A stretch of DNA of 64,000 nt from Zygaena filipendulae (taxonomy: Eukaryota; Arthropoda; Insecta; Lepidoptera; Zygaenidae). The stretch lies in the NCBI GenBank assembly GCA_907165275.2, contig OU015655.1, positions 10,242,501 through 10,306,500 of the forward strand, given 5' to 3'. Each line of letters begins with the position of its first letter. Within the stretch, counting starts at the first letter, position 1. Both the position numbers and the translations under genes were made by a program. Positions 45,845 through 58,371 of this stretch are shown here, piece by piece. The notes under the pieces are model-generated. The model did not search any database and was not told the DNA's origin. It saw nothing but the letters and a program-made list of their open reading frames with translations.

Positions 45845-46053
45845 AGTACAGTGTTATCCTCGGGAAAAAGACTTATTTAGTCCCTCGATCTATTGGCGCC
45901 AAACCCCGTCTCGGGACTAAATAAGTTACTTTCACCCCTAGGATAACAATGTACTATTTCAGTCCTCCGGCCGGCAAACGTCAACTTTCGGCCCGCTGCG
46001 CTAAAGGAAGTTGTCGCTTTCCGGCTCCGTCGATCTGAAAAATAGTATAAGTA
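45845..46053. mobile_element. Foldback element with two hairpins
   Basis: Hairpin 1: AGTACAGTGTTATCC..cttatttagtccc / gggactaaataag..GGATAACAATGTACT (45845-45955). Hairpin 2: GTACTATTTCAGTCCTCCGG ... CTGAAAAATAGTATAAGTAC (45951-46053), enclosing cgg..aactttcggcccgctgcgctaaaggaagtt. It resembles the 37380 element in organisation but not in sequence. Confidence 0.65.
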
Positions 46054-47619
46054 CACACCTTGGCCAGTAAATAAGAAAGCCTCAAATGGTATTCTTTTTT
46101 TTCTCGGAACAAGACTTATTGTAGATTAATAAGATTATTACTAATAAGCGATAATTATATCTAGACTACATCCAATTAAGACTTACAGGAGGTAATTTTT
46201 TTTTCGTATGTAGTATGTAACGTGGTTTTTATTATAAATTTTTATCTATACTTTTATTTCTTTGTTGAATATGCATTATAATTAATATTAGATTATGCGC
46301 CAAGACATATTTTTACCAAAGATGAGCTTCTTGTTCCATGCTTTTAGCATTTAGCTTTCTATACCCATTTATCTCCAATTTTCAGCCTTAATTTCTCGTT
46401 TTAAGTGATAAATTGAAGGCTCATTTGCTATATATTTTGGTAAATATAATGAGATGAAATATAGTTTTTTTCTTCTTTTAAATATATTATTTTGTAACAT
46501 GCATAGGTACTCGTAAGTTTTATTTTGGCGCATAGCAAATCTAAGTACATAATATAGTAAAATTGTAAGTATAATAACTACCCTTATGTAATTATTATTG
46601 ACTTCTAATGACTATAATAACAAGAAACGTTCTGTTGTACATGTTGCCTCAATTCTTAGAAGTCCTTATTCATAAAATACCGACTATGCGGTTAACTACT
46701 TGTTGGCACTCGAGAAGCGAACTACTGTATTGAAGACCATTCAAACTGAAGTGGAATTCCGTGTGGGAACCGAGGCGGGCGACACTTTCGCCGTAGGTAC
46801 GTCTACGGTACGTCATGAATTTGCATCAGTTTTAACATATTATACAGACTGATGATTTTTGTTATATTATATGGAAACATTTTTTTTTTTCAATTTATTG
46901 GGCTAATAAACAGTGTGTACAATACATATGTATATACTTATAATAACTTACTTAGCTAAATTTACCAATTATACCACCAAAACCATTAACCACAAGTTAC
47001 TAGAAAAAAAAAACATATTGAGAAGTGGTTGTGCATTTACAAAACTTACGAAGTTTAAAGCTAACTATAGTATTACGGTCTATCAGTTTTACAAGTTATA
47101 CGGCACCACGGAGCACATCCAATAACATACCTTTGTACACTCCAACACGAACAGACGTAATGTCTATAGTATCAAAGTAATTGTTATGTGTAATTGTTAA
47201 CATTTACTCATGTTTTAAGATTTGTAGCCATAGCCAAGTTGCATTTCGTTCAAACGATAATATTTCTACTGTATGATACTTAATAGTTAGCCGCAATATT
47301 ATGTCTAATTATTAAAAGAAGTTCTTTATTTTTGCCTAAGTTTCTTTACAACCGAGTCGCATTTAGTTCAAATATTATGATAAGCTGTTGACCTTTTTGC
47401 TGTAGAAATATTGAATTTTGGCCAACAAAACCGGTGGTCTGTCGTCATCTTTAAAAATATGTAGAAAATTACTTAGGACAAACTTTATTTAGCAAAAAAG
47501 GAATACCTACGTACACAACGCAAAAAACACTTAACAATACTAAAATGTTAAGTAGTGCCATGCTAAAAATGACTCCACTCATCATATACTGCAACCTTAG
47601 TGTAGCGTAGCTCTAGCGT

Positions 47620-47631
47620 GGGGGGGGGGGG
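47620..47631 (+). repeat. Poly-G run
   Basis: Twelve consecutive G after 'gtagcgtagctctagcgt'. The nearby 'acctacgctacgccactg' (47891-47908) is an inverse-like GTAGCG motif that might be the other end of a small hAT-like element, but the arms are too weak to call it. Confidence 0.6.
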
Positions 47632-48476
47632 ATAATATAAATAAAAAAAAATAAGTTTGATTTTAAGGTTTTTTCTGTCAATATTTTGTTGTTGTTACAA
47701 TATTAGTTATATCCAGCATTTTATTTTATATTTTTTACATATACATACAATAGATATAATATTATGTTTTCACTTTTCAGTAAGTATATTCAATAAGATG
47801 CGGTATAAGGTACCATTTTTATCATACCGCATTTTTTTTTAAATCAATTGCAAAAACAAGAGGGCGCCTTTGAAATCCGCGCCGGATGCTATAGTGACCT
47901 ACGCTACGCCACTGAATCACAAGCCGATTTTAATGTTTAGCCCCTTCTTCTTCTTCTTTTTTATTAAATGGCAACCCCTTAGTAATTGTGCCAATGACAA
48001 TGTGTGACTTGATAGACAAAGCAACGCGATTGAATGAAAAAAAAAACCCGATATATTTTGAAATCATGAGATTTCCAAAATAAAATAAAGAACTACAACT
48101 AAGCAATTAAAAAATATTTACACACCTAACTACTATAATCAACAATATACAACTAACAACTTTATGAATTATACAAAAAACATAAGTAGGTATCTATACT
48201 AGTATTTGCCAAAAAATTGCTAACTGAAAAATCACGTCAAAGTTTTATTTTATTATCACACAAGAATTTTCCAAGTATATTTACAAATGGAGTATTAACA
48301 AGCATTAGTAATGTTTTTATGTTTACAGGTCGGGAAATTTCAGGTGGTAGTATATCGTAAAGAGAGTAAATGTTTAGCCCCAGCGTTCCCCTTGCGAAAT
48401 TGTCGAAAACTGTCATGACTATCTATCAAACTATTTATTAATAGAATACATATTAAAATGGTTGTTTCTTCCGCAG

Positions 48477-48703
48477 ACACACAACAGTAACGGTAGCCAC
48501 CAGAGCATCCCTTCAGCCTCAGCTGGGGTGGGTGGTGGTGCCGAAGTGAACGGCTCCCGGCCCACGTTCAAACCGGTCACAGTGCTGGAGGATCTTCAAC
48601 CGGTGCGATGCGCCGAATTCCACCCCAACGGCAAACTCTACGCCGTCGGTTCTAACACGAAAACACTCAGGATATGCACCTATCCGAAGATCGAAGACTT
48701 CAA
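48477..48703 (+). CDS. WDR47: WDR47 homologue, WD40 exon G (linker and first WD repeat)
   Basis: Acceptor TTCCGCAG ends 48476 and donor CAA|GTAAGT starts 48704; phase 0 in, phase 2 out. After a Ser/Gly-rich linker (GVGGGAEVNGSR) it has PVTVLEDLQPVRCAEFHPNG and KLYAVGSNTKTLRICTYP. These match WDR47's 'LEDTQAVRAVAFHP ... LYAVGSNSKTLRVCAYP', the first blade of the C-terminal beta-propeller. Confidence 0.95.
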
Positions 48704-48708
48704 GTAAG

Positions 48709-48808
48709 TGCTAATTAGCTGATGTTATAAGGAGTAAATTAGGCTACTTTGAAGTTTCTGCGGGAATTCCGAAACTCGCGCGGGTGAAGCCGCGGGGCAC
48801 AGCTAGTC
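48709..48808 (-). repeat. Gamma-class head fragment abutting the exon G donor
   Basis: 'gctaattagctgatgttataaggagtaaattaggctactttgaagtttctgcggg', CGCGGGTGAAGCCGCGGGGCACAGCTAG. It begins about five bases inside the intron, directly after GTAAGT. Confidence 0.8.
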
Positions 48809-50029
48809 TTAGATATTTGATGTTTTTTTAACTCGACTTTCTTAAAGCATGAGGAAGGTTTTAGTTTATAGCATAAGTATTCATAAGGGTTTACCTTCTC
48901 AATTGTCCCGCGATTTTGGTAAAGATATTATGATTACATATTTACATATTTATTATTTACATATTTTAGTTGTAAAAGGGATCATTTGCGTTTCACTTTT
49001 CTCTCAGTTCTATTGTTTGCTATAATAACGACTAATAGCTAAAAAAATGACGTGAGCAATGGAATATATTATGTTATACACTTATACCTAAGTTTACTTT
49101 AATAATTGTGAGCCAGGATACCGTCTCTGGTTACGAAAAATAAAAATGACCATTTTTTTTTATCATGGCATCGCAAGTCCCAAAATCCTACAGATTTCGG
49201 CTTTTCTTACAAAGCGGTAAGCCGAAAAAAAACTGCGGGCTGTTGTAATTTATTCCCCGGTCCGCCCTTAGTATCTCACGACTTCATTTGATTGCGGGAT
49301 GAATAACTCATCTAAATCCATAAAGTAAAATGCCAAGTTGAATTGTGTGTTTGTTATAGAGACTTGTTGGTTTTGCGTCGATATTACAACCCCGTTACGG
49401 TTTTTCATTAAACGACATTCGTCCGCATATAAAATAAATAGATTTTGATATTAAAATTGCACAATAGTTATTCTGTTGAAAATATGCATATACAACGCAA
49501 CGATTTCGCTTTTTTCGCTTCCACGAAATTCGCTTTTTAAATTGCATCGGTATTCAATCGTTTTCACTATTGAAAAGGTTGGATTTTAAAAACGTGACGC
49601 TTTGAAATTTATTAAAAAAAAAACAATTATAACTCACTTATTCCTTCATTCATTCCATTTGTTCATTCATTCACAAATTCTCCGTGGATATTTATTGAAC
49701 TATGAAACTGGAATCAGGTAGATTTTGGGAATTAGGTGGATAAGAGAAGTTTCTTGAAGGAATCCTGAAATTTACGCAGGTGAAACCATAAGAGAAGGCT
49801 AGTTTTAATATATTTTCAGTGTGGTTTTTGGTATTTGTGTTAATGTCTGAATATAATTTTGTCTTGTGAGTTGTGGCCCCTATAATCATCTGTTTCTAGT
49901 TGAATTTAGGACACCGATGATATAATTTTTACTACTGGATTAGTTCAAGTTATCACCATAACCCTTGGTTCTATGTAGCAGAATATTTTTCACCGAGCAA
50001 ATTTTTACTTTGCCGACGCTTACTTTTTT

Positions 50030-50100
50030 AACCAGCTTCAAAAAGGAGGAGGTCATATTATGTTTGGGTGTAAATACGTACCTATGTTTTTTTTTTTTTA
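50030..50100 (+). repeat. Lepidopteran 'cttcaaaaaggaggaggt' repeat
   Basis: 'ttttttaaccagcttcaaaaaggaggaggtcatattatgtttggg' is a motif I recognise from many lepidopteran introns. Confidence 0.55.
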
Positions 50101-51065
50101 ATAATTAAAAAAAAACGTTTAGATTGCCGATGACATAGGTATGTAATTATCATAAGTATTTACACATTTAAATTTTGAACGCATTCAAACCACATAATTA
50201 TTATTACTTCACCAACATTTGCACGAATCTTATAACATTGACACATATGTACCGACTCCCTTCCCCGTGTTTCGCATCGATCCAGGGGCCCCTTGTTCAC
50301 TATGACCATAACATTAAAATAACGCGCCACAAAAAAAAATAGTTTTTACCTGACGTTCAAAAAAGTTTCACTTCTAAGAACTACATTCTCAACGTGTCTT
50401 AGGCATACAGTATTGTAATTTCTAATATTTTGGCATCTGAACCGTTTGGGATTGTGTTTTTGGGACGCTCGTTATGGGAATGTTGTTGGACATAGTGAAT
50501 AAGGGCCCTGAATTTCCTCCCCGCCGAGGCGCCTCGCTCAATTAACCTTTCTCGAATCACGACCAATCAGCCACGCGAAATGGAATTACTGTCGGGGCTT
50601 TTTTTTTAATAAAAATGTTATCCGGATAAGAAGCTCTCAGGCCGCTATTCATTTTGAAAAGTCGTTCTGAAATTTAGGCAACACATCACGAGTATTCGGT
50701 TTTCGTATTCTGTTTTCGTACAAAATAATTAATTCATCTGGGTGCCTATAAGAGTTTCGGGATACCCCCATGTACTGTGTAGTGGATTGAAAAGTATCCT
50801 ATGGTATTTACATCCGGACCTTCCTGAAAGTTATTTTGTCTTTAAAAAGTCTTTCATGGAATTCACGTCGACGGTCCAGGTTGCACGTCAAAGCTTCGGT
50901 TTGAATAAAAACAAACATGCTTTCGCATTTGTAATGTCAGTAAGGATTTAATCAAGCTTAGTAGAATTTTCATTACCTATACTATATTATGTATTGTATA
51001 AGTATTTATGTATTAGAAATCTTATTTACTTTATTTTTTATTTCACAAATATTATAAGCACAATA

Positions 51066-51388
51066 GGCTAGTTTCCTAAATTTTTTTTTTAGTCCGTTTT
51101 GTAGATTATTAAAAAATATTGGACACGTATTTTTTTATTTTTTATGTAACCAAAAAATTACGGAGATATATCAAGTCGAAATTTCACATGACGTCACGCC
51201 TCGCTACAGTTTGTTCGCACGTTATAGCGAGCGGTGACGTCACGAGTCCCCCACCCTAAAATTTAATGCGCTTTATCTATGCATATTTCCATTATTTTAA
51301 AAAAGCAAAAAATACGTGTCTTTTATTTTTTTATTATCTAACTGACGGACTAAATAGAATTTTGATTTTTTTACCCAGGAAACTAGCC
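51066..51388 (+). mobile_element. CRE-site MITE family, copy C (most complete)
   Basis: The outer termini GGCTAGTTTCCT ... AGGAAACTAGCC are perfect inverted repeats. Inside them are 'tttagtccgttttgtagattattaaaaaatattggacacgt' and the inverse-like 'acgtgtcttttatttttttattatctaactgacggacta'. Two perfect TGACGTCA sites are at 51189-51196 and 51235-51242. This copy defines the family's extent, about 320 bp. Confidence 0.87.
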
Positions 51389-52150
51389 TCTTTGGTTCGT
51401 GAGAGAGAGAATATATATAGGTACTAAGTATTGGTACTAGGTACCATGTATTTTTTTAATATTTCTTCTTACCGAAATCTGACCAAACTTTTCCGTTTCG
51501 AGGTTGTGCTTTTACCAAATAATAATCCAACTGATCTCAGTGACGTGTCTTGATTCTTCTACTGCTGCACTGTTGCACATAAAAAATGACGCGGATTGTT
51601 TACAATAAAAGTGGAAACATTAAGGTAATTGTAGTATTACACGAATTTTTATAACGTGTATGTCCTCGTTTTGAGAGGCCAATGTTGTATAGGCACAATT
51701 TTATTTTTGTGGTCCACAAGTAGTTGGCCAAGTTCTCTCGTCATTAAGTGCTAATTAAGTATAAATACATGAGATTTATTTAATCAAAGAAAACCTATCA
51801 CTTTTGAATTGGCAGGCAGAAACATACGGTCGGGTATTGCGCGGACGCATTTCCCTCGTGGGCTCCTCTGAAAATACTCCTGAGTCGGTGACCATTTTGG
51901 CATCACAATCATGCGATTCTTTTTAATTGTAAAATTTTGTTGCATATTTTATTTTTAAGTATTTCTGTGTTGCCAAATAAAGATACGTCTATGTCTATTA
52001 TCCAAAAATAAACGTCTAGTATCTCGTAACTACACACAATACGCCAAAGAAGTATCCACTTCAAAAGTTTAACAGATATTTATAAAGAGAGAGAGAGAGA
52101 TTCTTTACAACATTAAGGTAGGTACCTACTAGTATTTTAATAGGTAGGTA

Positions 52151-52344
52151 CTAGCTGTTCCCCGCGGTTTCACCCGCAGTAACTTCGGAGTTCCCGCAGG
52201 AATTCCGGGATAAAGAAGTACCCTATGCCGCTCAGGAACACTGTAGCATTCTATTAGTAAAATAATTTTCAAAATCGGTTCAGTAGACTCAGAGATTACC
52301 CCCTACAACCTCACAAACTTGACCTCTTTATAATATTTGTATAG
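52151..52344 (+). repeat. CCGCGG-head repeat, beta tail (full length)
   Basis: CTAGCTGTTCCCCGCGGTTTCACCCGCAGTAACTTCGGAG, TTCCCGCAGGAATTCCGGG, 'ttttcaaaatcggttcagtag', end 'ctctttataatatttgtatag'. Confidence 0.88.
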
Positions 52345-52840
52345 AAAGGTTTGTGAAAGCAAGCGACCCAAATCTTACAAAAAATTAAATGATACATTAT
52401 TCTTTATACATCGCTTAGGCGAGGTTATCTTACCAAAGGCTACCTTCCGCAAATAAGATTTCGATAAGTTCGACCGTTTTTCACCGTTATTCTATGATTC
52501 TTTGCCATGTTTGTCTTGGCAATGGTATTACTCTTTAAGGTTAACTCGCTTCTTATATAGCCATGACTATGACTAAGCGTATGACCAAATGAGTGTTCGA
52601 GACGTTACCCTGATTTCTATACTTAACTCATATCTTTAGTTTTTGTAATCTTTATTGTTTCTTCCCATTTCTTTTCGTTATGTAGGTCTCTACCCAGTGA
52701 CTAAAACCATGCTTGGAGAGTAATTTAATCGAACATTATGAATTTGTCAATCTTTTAGAACAGCTAGCCTGTTTTCCTTGCCTATCGTTTGTTCAACGGT
52801 TTAGGCGTGAAAGGGTGACTTAATTTTCCATTTATATGAT

Positions 52841-53063
52841 ACTAGCCGTCCCCCGCGGTTTCGCCTGTGCTAAATTCGGAGTGCCCGTAAGAATTTCGGG
52901 ATAAAAATTACTCCTATGTCACTAAGGACTACCGTAGCTAAGTTACAGAATTTTCTAAATCGATTCAGTAGATCCAGAGATTACCCCTACCACGTTACAT
53001 ACTCACAAACTCACAATTCACAAACTCAAACTTTCCATACCTCTTTATAATATTAGTATAGAT
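52841..53063 (+). repeat. CCGCGG-head repeat, beta tail (full length)
   Basis: ACTAGCCGTCCCCCGCGGTTTCGCCTG head to 'acctctttataatattagtatagat'. Middle 'cgattcagtagatccagagattacccc' preserved. Confidence 0.87.
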
Positions 53064-53973
53064 GTATGAATGCTAAAAAATAGAAAATGTCTTAAAAATC
53101 AGAGAAACTGTTTGATATGTTTTATTCCTTTACATAAAATATCTATTATATAACTTTTTTTTTATGAAAACAAACCTAAGTAATTTCTCTCGCAAACAAG
53201 GTCATGTTGACAGTTGGTAAAAGAGTACACGTAAGTATGTTAAATCACTTGGTTGAAACCATCATATAATATTATTATAATTATATGTAGACAACACAAA
53301 TACCTGTTAGTATATTTTGTGCAATTTTCTAATCTTCACGCTTACCATGGATGTAGTAAACTGGCCAAGCGAGAAAGCGCTGGCGCTTGCTCAGTGAAAT
53401 GCCGTTCTTCATCTAATATATCTATGAATGTGCGTGTATATCTATCTCTACATATATGTACCTTATATATTATATATGTATGTATATATATACCATCGTG
53501 TGTGTAAAATTACGCAACGTTACGTCGCTCTCGGTCCCGGCGACTGTTTAGTTAATAAAGTATGAGACTTGAGTGTTACAAAACTTCCAACTGTTACTTT
53601 AAATTAAACTGAATGAGCCAGCAAAAGCATCTGGCACTGACTGGTTGGAAAAATTATGTGTACGGTGTGGTCTTAAAATTAAATACTTATATTACAGTTA
53701 TGTAATATTTTGTTACAAATCATAAGATAATTGAAACGAGGCTATAATAAAAATTGCGTGGGGTTCTGATATCAATACCTGAAAATGAAACCGAGTGATT
53801 TGACTGTGATCTCTTTAAAGAAAACCCACACAAAAAATATTTGTATTACTCTAAATCGTGTTTCCGAAGAAGTTATTACGTCTTATGAGTTAAGATACAT
53901 ATGATGCATATCTCAAAATCAAGCTGTAATCGTCTCTTTTATCTCACTATCTTATCTACATATTCATATCACT

Positions 53974-54170
53974 GTAATATTAGAAATGTGAAAGTAACCG
54001 TCTTTCTGCCTGTTATCTTTTTACGCCTTAACTATACTCAACCGATCATCATGAAATTTTGCATACGTTGTCAGGTATTTAGAATAGAAAAGAACATAGG
54101 GTATTTTTGTCCCGGTATTTCCGCGCGAACTCCGAAATTAACACACGTAAAACTGCGGGGGAAAGTTAGT
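53974..54170 (-). repeat. CCGCGG-head repeat, alpha tail
   Basis: 'taatattagaaatgtgaaagtaacc', 'cttaactatactcaaccgatcatcatgaaattttgcatacgttgtcagg', GTATTTCCGCGCGAACTCC, end GCGGGGGAAAGTTAG. It lies about 55 bp from the exon H acceptor. Confidence 0.8.
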
Positions 54171-54201
54171 TCAATACAATGTTAATAGTACATATTAATA
54201 G

Positions 54202-54474
<273 letters not shown>

Positions 54475-54486
54475 TAGATATTAAAA

Positions 54487-54662
54487 GATTGGATAGTTTT
54501 TAACCCGGATTTCCCGCGGGAACTCCGGCACTAATGCGGGGAACAGCTAATCACCGTAAACTACTGTCGGGGCACAAAGAAGGACATAGACTACTTTTTT
54601 CGACTACCTCCGCGGGAACTCCGAAATTACCGTGGATGAAATCGCAGGGGACAGCTAGTATG
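54487..54662 (-). repeat. Two decayed alpha-type fragments
   Basis: First: 'aacccggatttcccgcgggaactccgg...gcggggaacagcta'. Second: 'ctgtcggggcacaaagaaggacatag', CCGCGGGAACTCC, a GGATGAAATCGCAGGGGACAGCTAGTA end. Confidence 0.75.
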
Positions 54663-54726
54663 TAATATAATATCGCAGCCAGATCATCGAACGATCGATC
54701 ATCGATCACGACACAAGCTAATAATA

Positions 54727-54760
54727 GCTTACTGTGGGATCAAGTAGATCTGTGTGTTGT
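54727..54760 (+). repeat. SINE 3' fragment
   Basis: 'gcttactgtgggatcaagtagatctgtgtg' matches the 3' part of the SINE at 62916-63117 ('gcttagtgtgggatcaagtagatctgt'). Confidence 0.6.
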
Positions 54761-54814
54761 CATGTAGATTATTATAAAAAAAAATAATAAAAAGGAATCA
54801 CGTTATCTCCTACA

Positions 54815-54985
54815 AAATTGCTCCCCCTTTGGGGTAGAATTTCGGAAAATCCTTTCTTATCGGATGCCTACGTCATTCAAAGAACTCCCACCAAGTTTCA
54901 GGTCTCTAGGATCAGCGGTTTAGGCTGTGCGTTGATCCGTCACTCAGTCATTCAAGACCAAGCATTTTATATGTATAGATATAAT
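54815..54985 (+). repeat. Zeta-type interspersed repeat
   Basis: 'tgctccccctttggggtagaatttcggaaaatcctttcttatcggatgcctacgtcattcaaagaactcccaccaagtttcaggtctctaggatcagcggtttaggctgtgcgttgatccgtcactcagtcattcaagaccaagcattttatat'-ordered modules, as in the 5101-5335 copy on the other strand. Confidence 0.75.
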
Positions 54986-55239
54986 GAAAATTGTTTCTAC
55001 TTTATGCTGTTATGTTTGTAAAAGGTCTTTTTTTTGTACGAAAGCCATCGAAAAGATAAGTACAAAAACATTTTTTATTCTTTTTTTTTCAAAAGAATTT
55101 TCAGCTTTTATTTATAAAAGAGATTTGCTACTACTATTTTCGTTGACCTAACTGAAACATTTTTGAATGCATGAGTGAATTGTGATGAGAAAAGAGTGGA
55201 CATAGAGCACGGTATAAAACAAAGTCGCTTCCCCACCAT

Positions 55240-55510
55240 CTTACCGCTCGGTATTTGAAACTACGCAGCGGATTTTAATGCCGTTTTCATCATCAATAGA
55301 TTGAGTGATTCATGCGGAAAGTTTTTACTTTAGTTTAATATTGTTTTGTGTTAATTTGTTGAAATGTATAACGATAATTTTATTCAAGACGTCGGAAGAA
55401 ATCAAACCGACTCAGAGCTTTCATCGATTCAGGTGTCTTATTCTTTTGAAATATAGCAAAATAATGTCGGAACTCCACAATTAACGCGGGTGAAACCGAG
55501 GGGAACAATT
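55240..55510 (-). repeat. CCGCGG-head repeat, epsilon tail
   Basis: 'ttttcatcatcaatagattgagtgattcatgcgg' shared with the 4080 and 41330 copies; end 'ggaactccacaattaacgcgggtgaaaccgaggggaacaattagta'. Confidence 0.65.
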
Positions 55511-56912
55511 AGTATATAATTATGTTATATATAAAAGTCAAAATAGCACTCGCTGACTAATCACGATATCTCGAAAACTATATATTATTCAAGACCTATG
55601 AAGTTTGGCAGGTATAAGTTTTTAAGTGTAAGCTGTGGCAAACTTATTCACCAACCAGCTGTTCCTGGCTTCGCTCGTGTGACTTTCGGACTTACTTACT
55701 TACACATAAACACGTGTGTGTATCCGAATAAATATGTGAAGAACTTTTGGATATTTAAGATTAGGAACAAACGAATATTATTTTATTTTTATTTTTATAG
55801 ACATTATTATCAGCTATCAAATATGATTAATATTTTCATTTATTAAAGTAAACAAACGGAACGCACAATAGTACTGTGGCAATTGTGCCAGTAACGAAAA
55901 TGAGAGTGAAAAAATATCTATTACTCTGCTATCACCTCCACTTCTTTTATGTTGAAGATAAAACTAGTTTCATTGTATCCGATCCGTGATATTATCCAAA
56001 TATTGGTATACTAGTATATACAATACAAATATATACAAATACATATATGAGTACCTATGTTTTCCACAATATCTTTAGATTGTGTTTGTTTCCACGGTGA
56101 CGTTGTGTCCGATTACTTATTTTGTGTACGTAAACTGCTTTTTAGGTCGAACGTGGCTTATACGTTATAACCATCTCTTATATGCTTAAACGAGTAGGGT
56201 TTAGTTCAAGGCGTTCGCGATATATTTGAAGGTTTTCCCGGCGCCAGCTCTTAAAAACCCCAGTTAGTGTGATGTCCATACAAAAAATCACACAGACTTC
56301 GTTTGTGCCAAACAAATTTCATTCAAAATAAAAATAATCTAGAACTAGATAAATTTTTAACGTTAAAACATAATATTATGAAGCAAAACAAGCAGTTATC
56401 ATATACAGAAATTATATGTTTATAGACTTATGTTTTCCTTGAGTCTATACATATCATGTTTTAGTGCTAGGTCATAGTTTCATGTCTGTTTGCACATTAT
56501 ACCCTACATCTCTACCTCTGGCATAATTTTTTGTACTATAAATATGATTCGTCTGATGATGCACTAAGTGACTGGTTCATTATTTCCTATTGCATATTAG
56601 GTATATAAAATGCGTTGTTGACAAATTATCATAAATTTATTTGATAAATTTAATCACAATATCCCTGGTTTTCTAAATACCTATTGAAATAAATTTATAC
56701 CATGGAGTAAAATAATAAACTGGTGTTTCTGATAGAAAGGAAAATTTCATTTTCATACGTTGAATAAGTACCGTCCTTTACAACTTTATTCAGATAACAC
56801 TGAGCTTTGTGGGCTATAAACATCTTACTGTATAGATCTTTGTGTAGAAATGAAAAAAAAAAACGTCAAAGTAGTACGACAGGTTTTATTTTTGTTTTGG
56901 ATTTTATTATGG

Positions 56913-57200
56913 GCTAGCATGTGCCCCGCGGTTTCACCCGCGTAAAACATTTTTATATAACAACAATTTTTCCTAAATCCCCAATTTAAATGAAACAAAG
57001 CCTATATTTTGCTCCAGGCTAAACTTAAGCTACCAGTGAAAACCGCATAACAATCCGTTCAGTGGATACAAAGATTATCGTGAGCAGACAAAACAACGTC
57101 AAAAACTTTTTTTGCTTGGTTACGCTTCTCTTAATTTGGTAACAAATATTCAGTGTACAGAATCTCGGATTCTACTCTTTTATTATAGTTAGTATAAATA
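56913..57200 (+). repeat. CCGCGG-head repeat, delta tail
   Basis: CTAGCATGTGCCCCGCGGTTTCACCCGCG, 'gtgaaaaccgcataacaatccgttcagtgg', a shortened gagcagacaaaac in place of the CAGA run, end 'attctactcttttattatagtta'. Confidence 0.82.
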
Positions 57201-58227
57201 GATAAAATTCAAATCAAAGCTAAAAGAGAACAAGTTGAGTCATAGTATGTACCCTCAGTTGTTCTAAAACATGACTAAAAATTAAAAACAGACTTTTTCT
57301 GAGTGTTGGGTGATGGTTATGAAGGTGTACCTTTGGTTTCTAAATTGAGCACAACTCGTGTTTTACTTATACAATGACCACTCAAATGTCACTTAACCTT
57401 AACTTGAGTAGTTTGTATGGGAATCACGGGTCTTGTTCAAATTAGAAACCAGAGCTTAGTGTCACTCAAGTTCACCTGAGGCCCAAGTACGGGATCTATT
57501 ATAATAAACGCCAGTTTGATTAGTTTTATCTCTATAATAGTCTCTTACTATTTTATACAATACAGTGTTAGTACTTACAGACAATGAATGATAGGCTAGG
57601 CTTAAAACGATGAAATTAGAAACAAGAATTTGGTGCAGTTTGAAACCGATTCCAAATTTGAACTTATTTCTAGTTTAAAAAAATTAAACTTGATTAAGTT
57701 TATTCAAGTTTATACTTTGTTAATATTAGTGCAAGTCAAGTCACCCACACTCTGTTGTTTCTTCAGCGTCAAAACGACGAGCGTAGCAATGTCGCGGGCA
57801 ATATGTTTTATTCGTACGTTCACAAACGATGTTTGTTAAGTGAGTTGTGACTATAACAGCTGTTCAATACTAACCTAGTAGGTACGTATTTGTGCTCGCA
57901 AATACTAAACATTGTTTGTAAAGCGATGAAAAAGGCAATTTTTTAAATGACGATGAATTCGCAAATTACCGGCCGCACTAATAATAATGATGTAATTTTG
58001 ACCTACTTTTTTTCTCTCCTCTTTTAATTAAACCCAGTAAAAATATATTACACTTAAAACAGTGTACGCTGTACAGACTGTATTTTTTTTAATTTTTCGC
58101 GAATGCGATCCTTGCCTCGTCGGCCTAATTAACTTGGGTAAATAAGTTAAGCCGTTTTAAGCTCGTCCTTCTCAGAGAATTATCGTAAAAAATATAACGT
58201 TTCTAATAGATGTAAATTTGTTCCCAG

Positions 58228-58371
58228 TTGGAATTAACGATGCACGACGGCACAGTGAGAGATGTGTGCTTCATTGAAGACACGACGAATAAAACCAGCT
58301 TGCTAGTGAGCGGCGGTGCGGGAGATTGCAAGATCTACGTCACGGACTGTGCTACAGGCAAACCTTACCAG
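58228..58371 (+). CDS. WDR47: WDR47 homologue, WD40 exon I
   Basis: Acceptor TTCCCAG ends 58227 and donor CAG|GTAAGT starts 58372; exactly 48 codons, phase 0 both sides. It encodes LELTMHDGTVRDVCFIED and LLVSGGAGDCKIYVTDCATG. This matches the third WD repeat of WDR47 ('MHDGTIRDLAF ... ISAGAGDCNIYTTDC'). Confidence 0.96.

Larger units (their letters stand above)
35932..48476 (+). other. WDR47 intron between exon F and the first WD40 exon (12.5 kb)
   Basis: AT-rich intron. It holds a foldback with serial hairpins (37380-37594), the first 237-bp hairpin MITE (38718-38954), CCGCGG-head repeats at 40640-41125 and 41330-41542, a dense cluster of them at 43096-44735, a second serial hairpin element (45845-46053), and a poly-G run (47620-47631). 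Nothing supports a separate gene. Confidence 0.65.

Noticed and set aside
47570..47910. hAT-like element bounded by GTAGCG motifs
   Set aside because: Only a few bases of the proposed ends pair, and no 8-bp target duplication is visible.
53253..53507. 84-codon ORF before exon H
   Set aside because: The frame runs into a TA microsatellite and has no coding features.
54660..54710. Cluster of ATCGAT/GATCATCGA words as a regulatory element
   Set aside because: A short, simple-sequence-like cluster between repeat fragments; no evidence beyond the words themselves.
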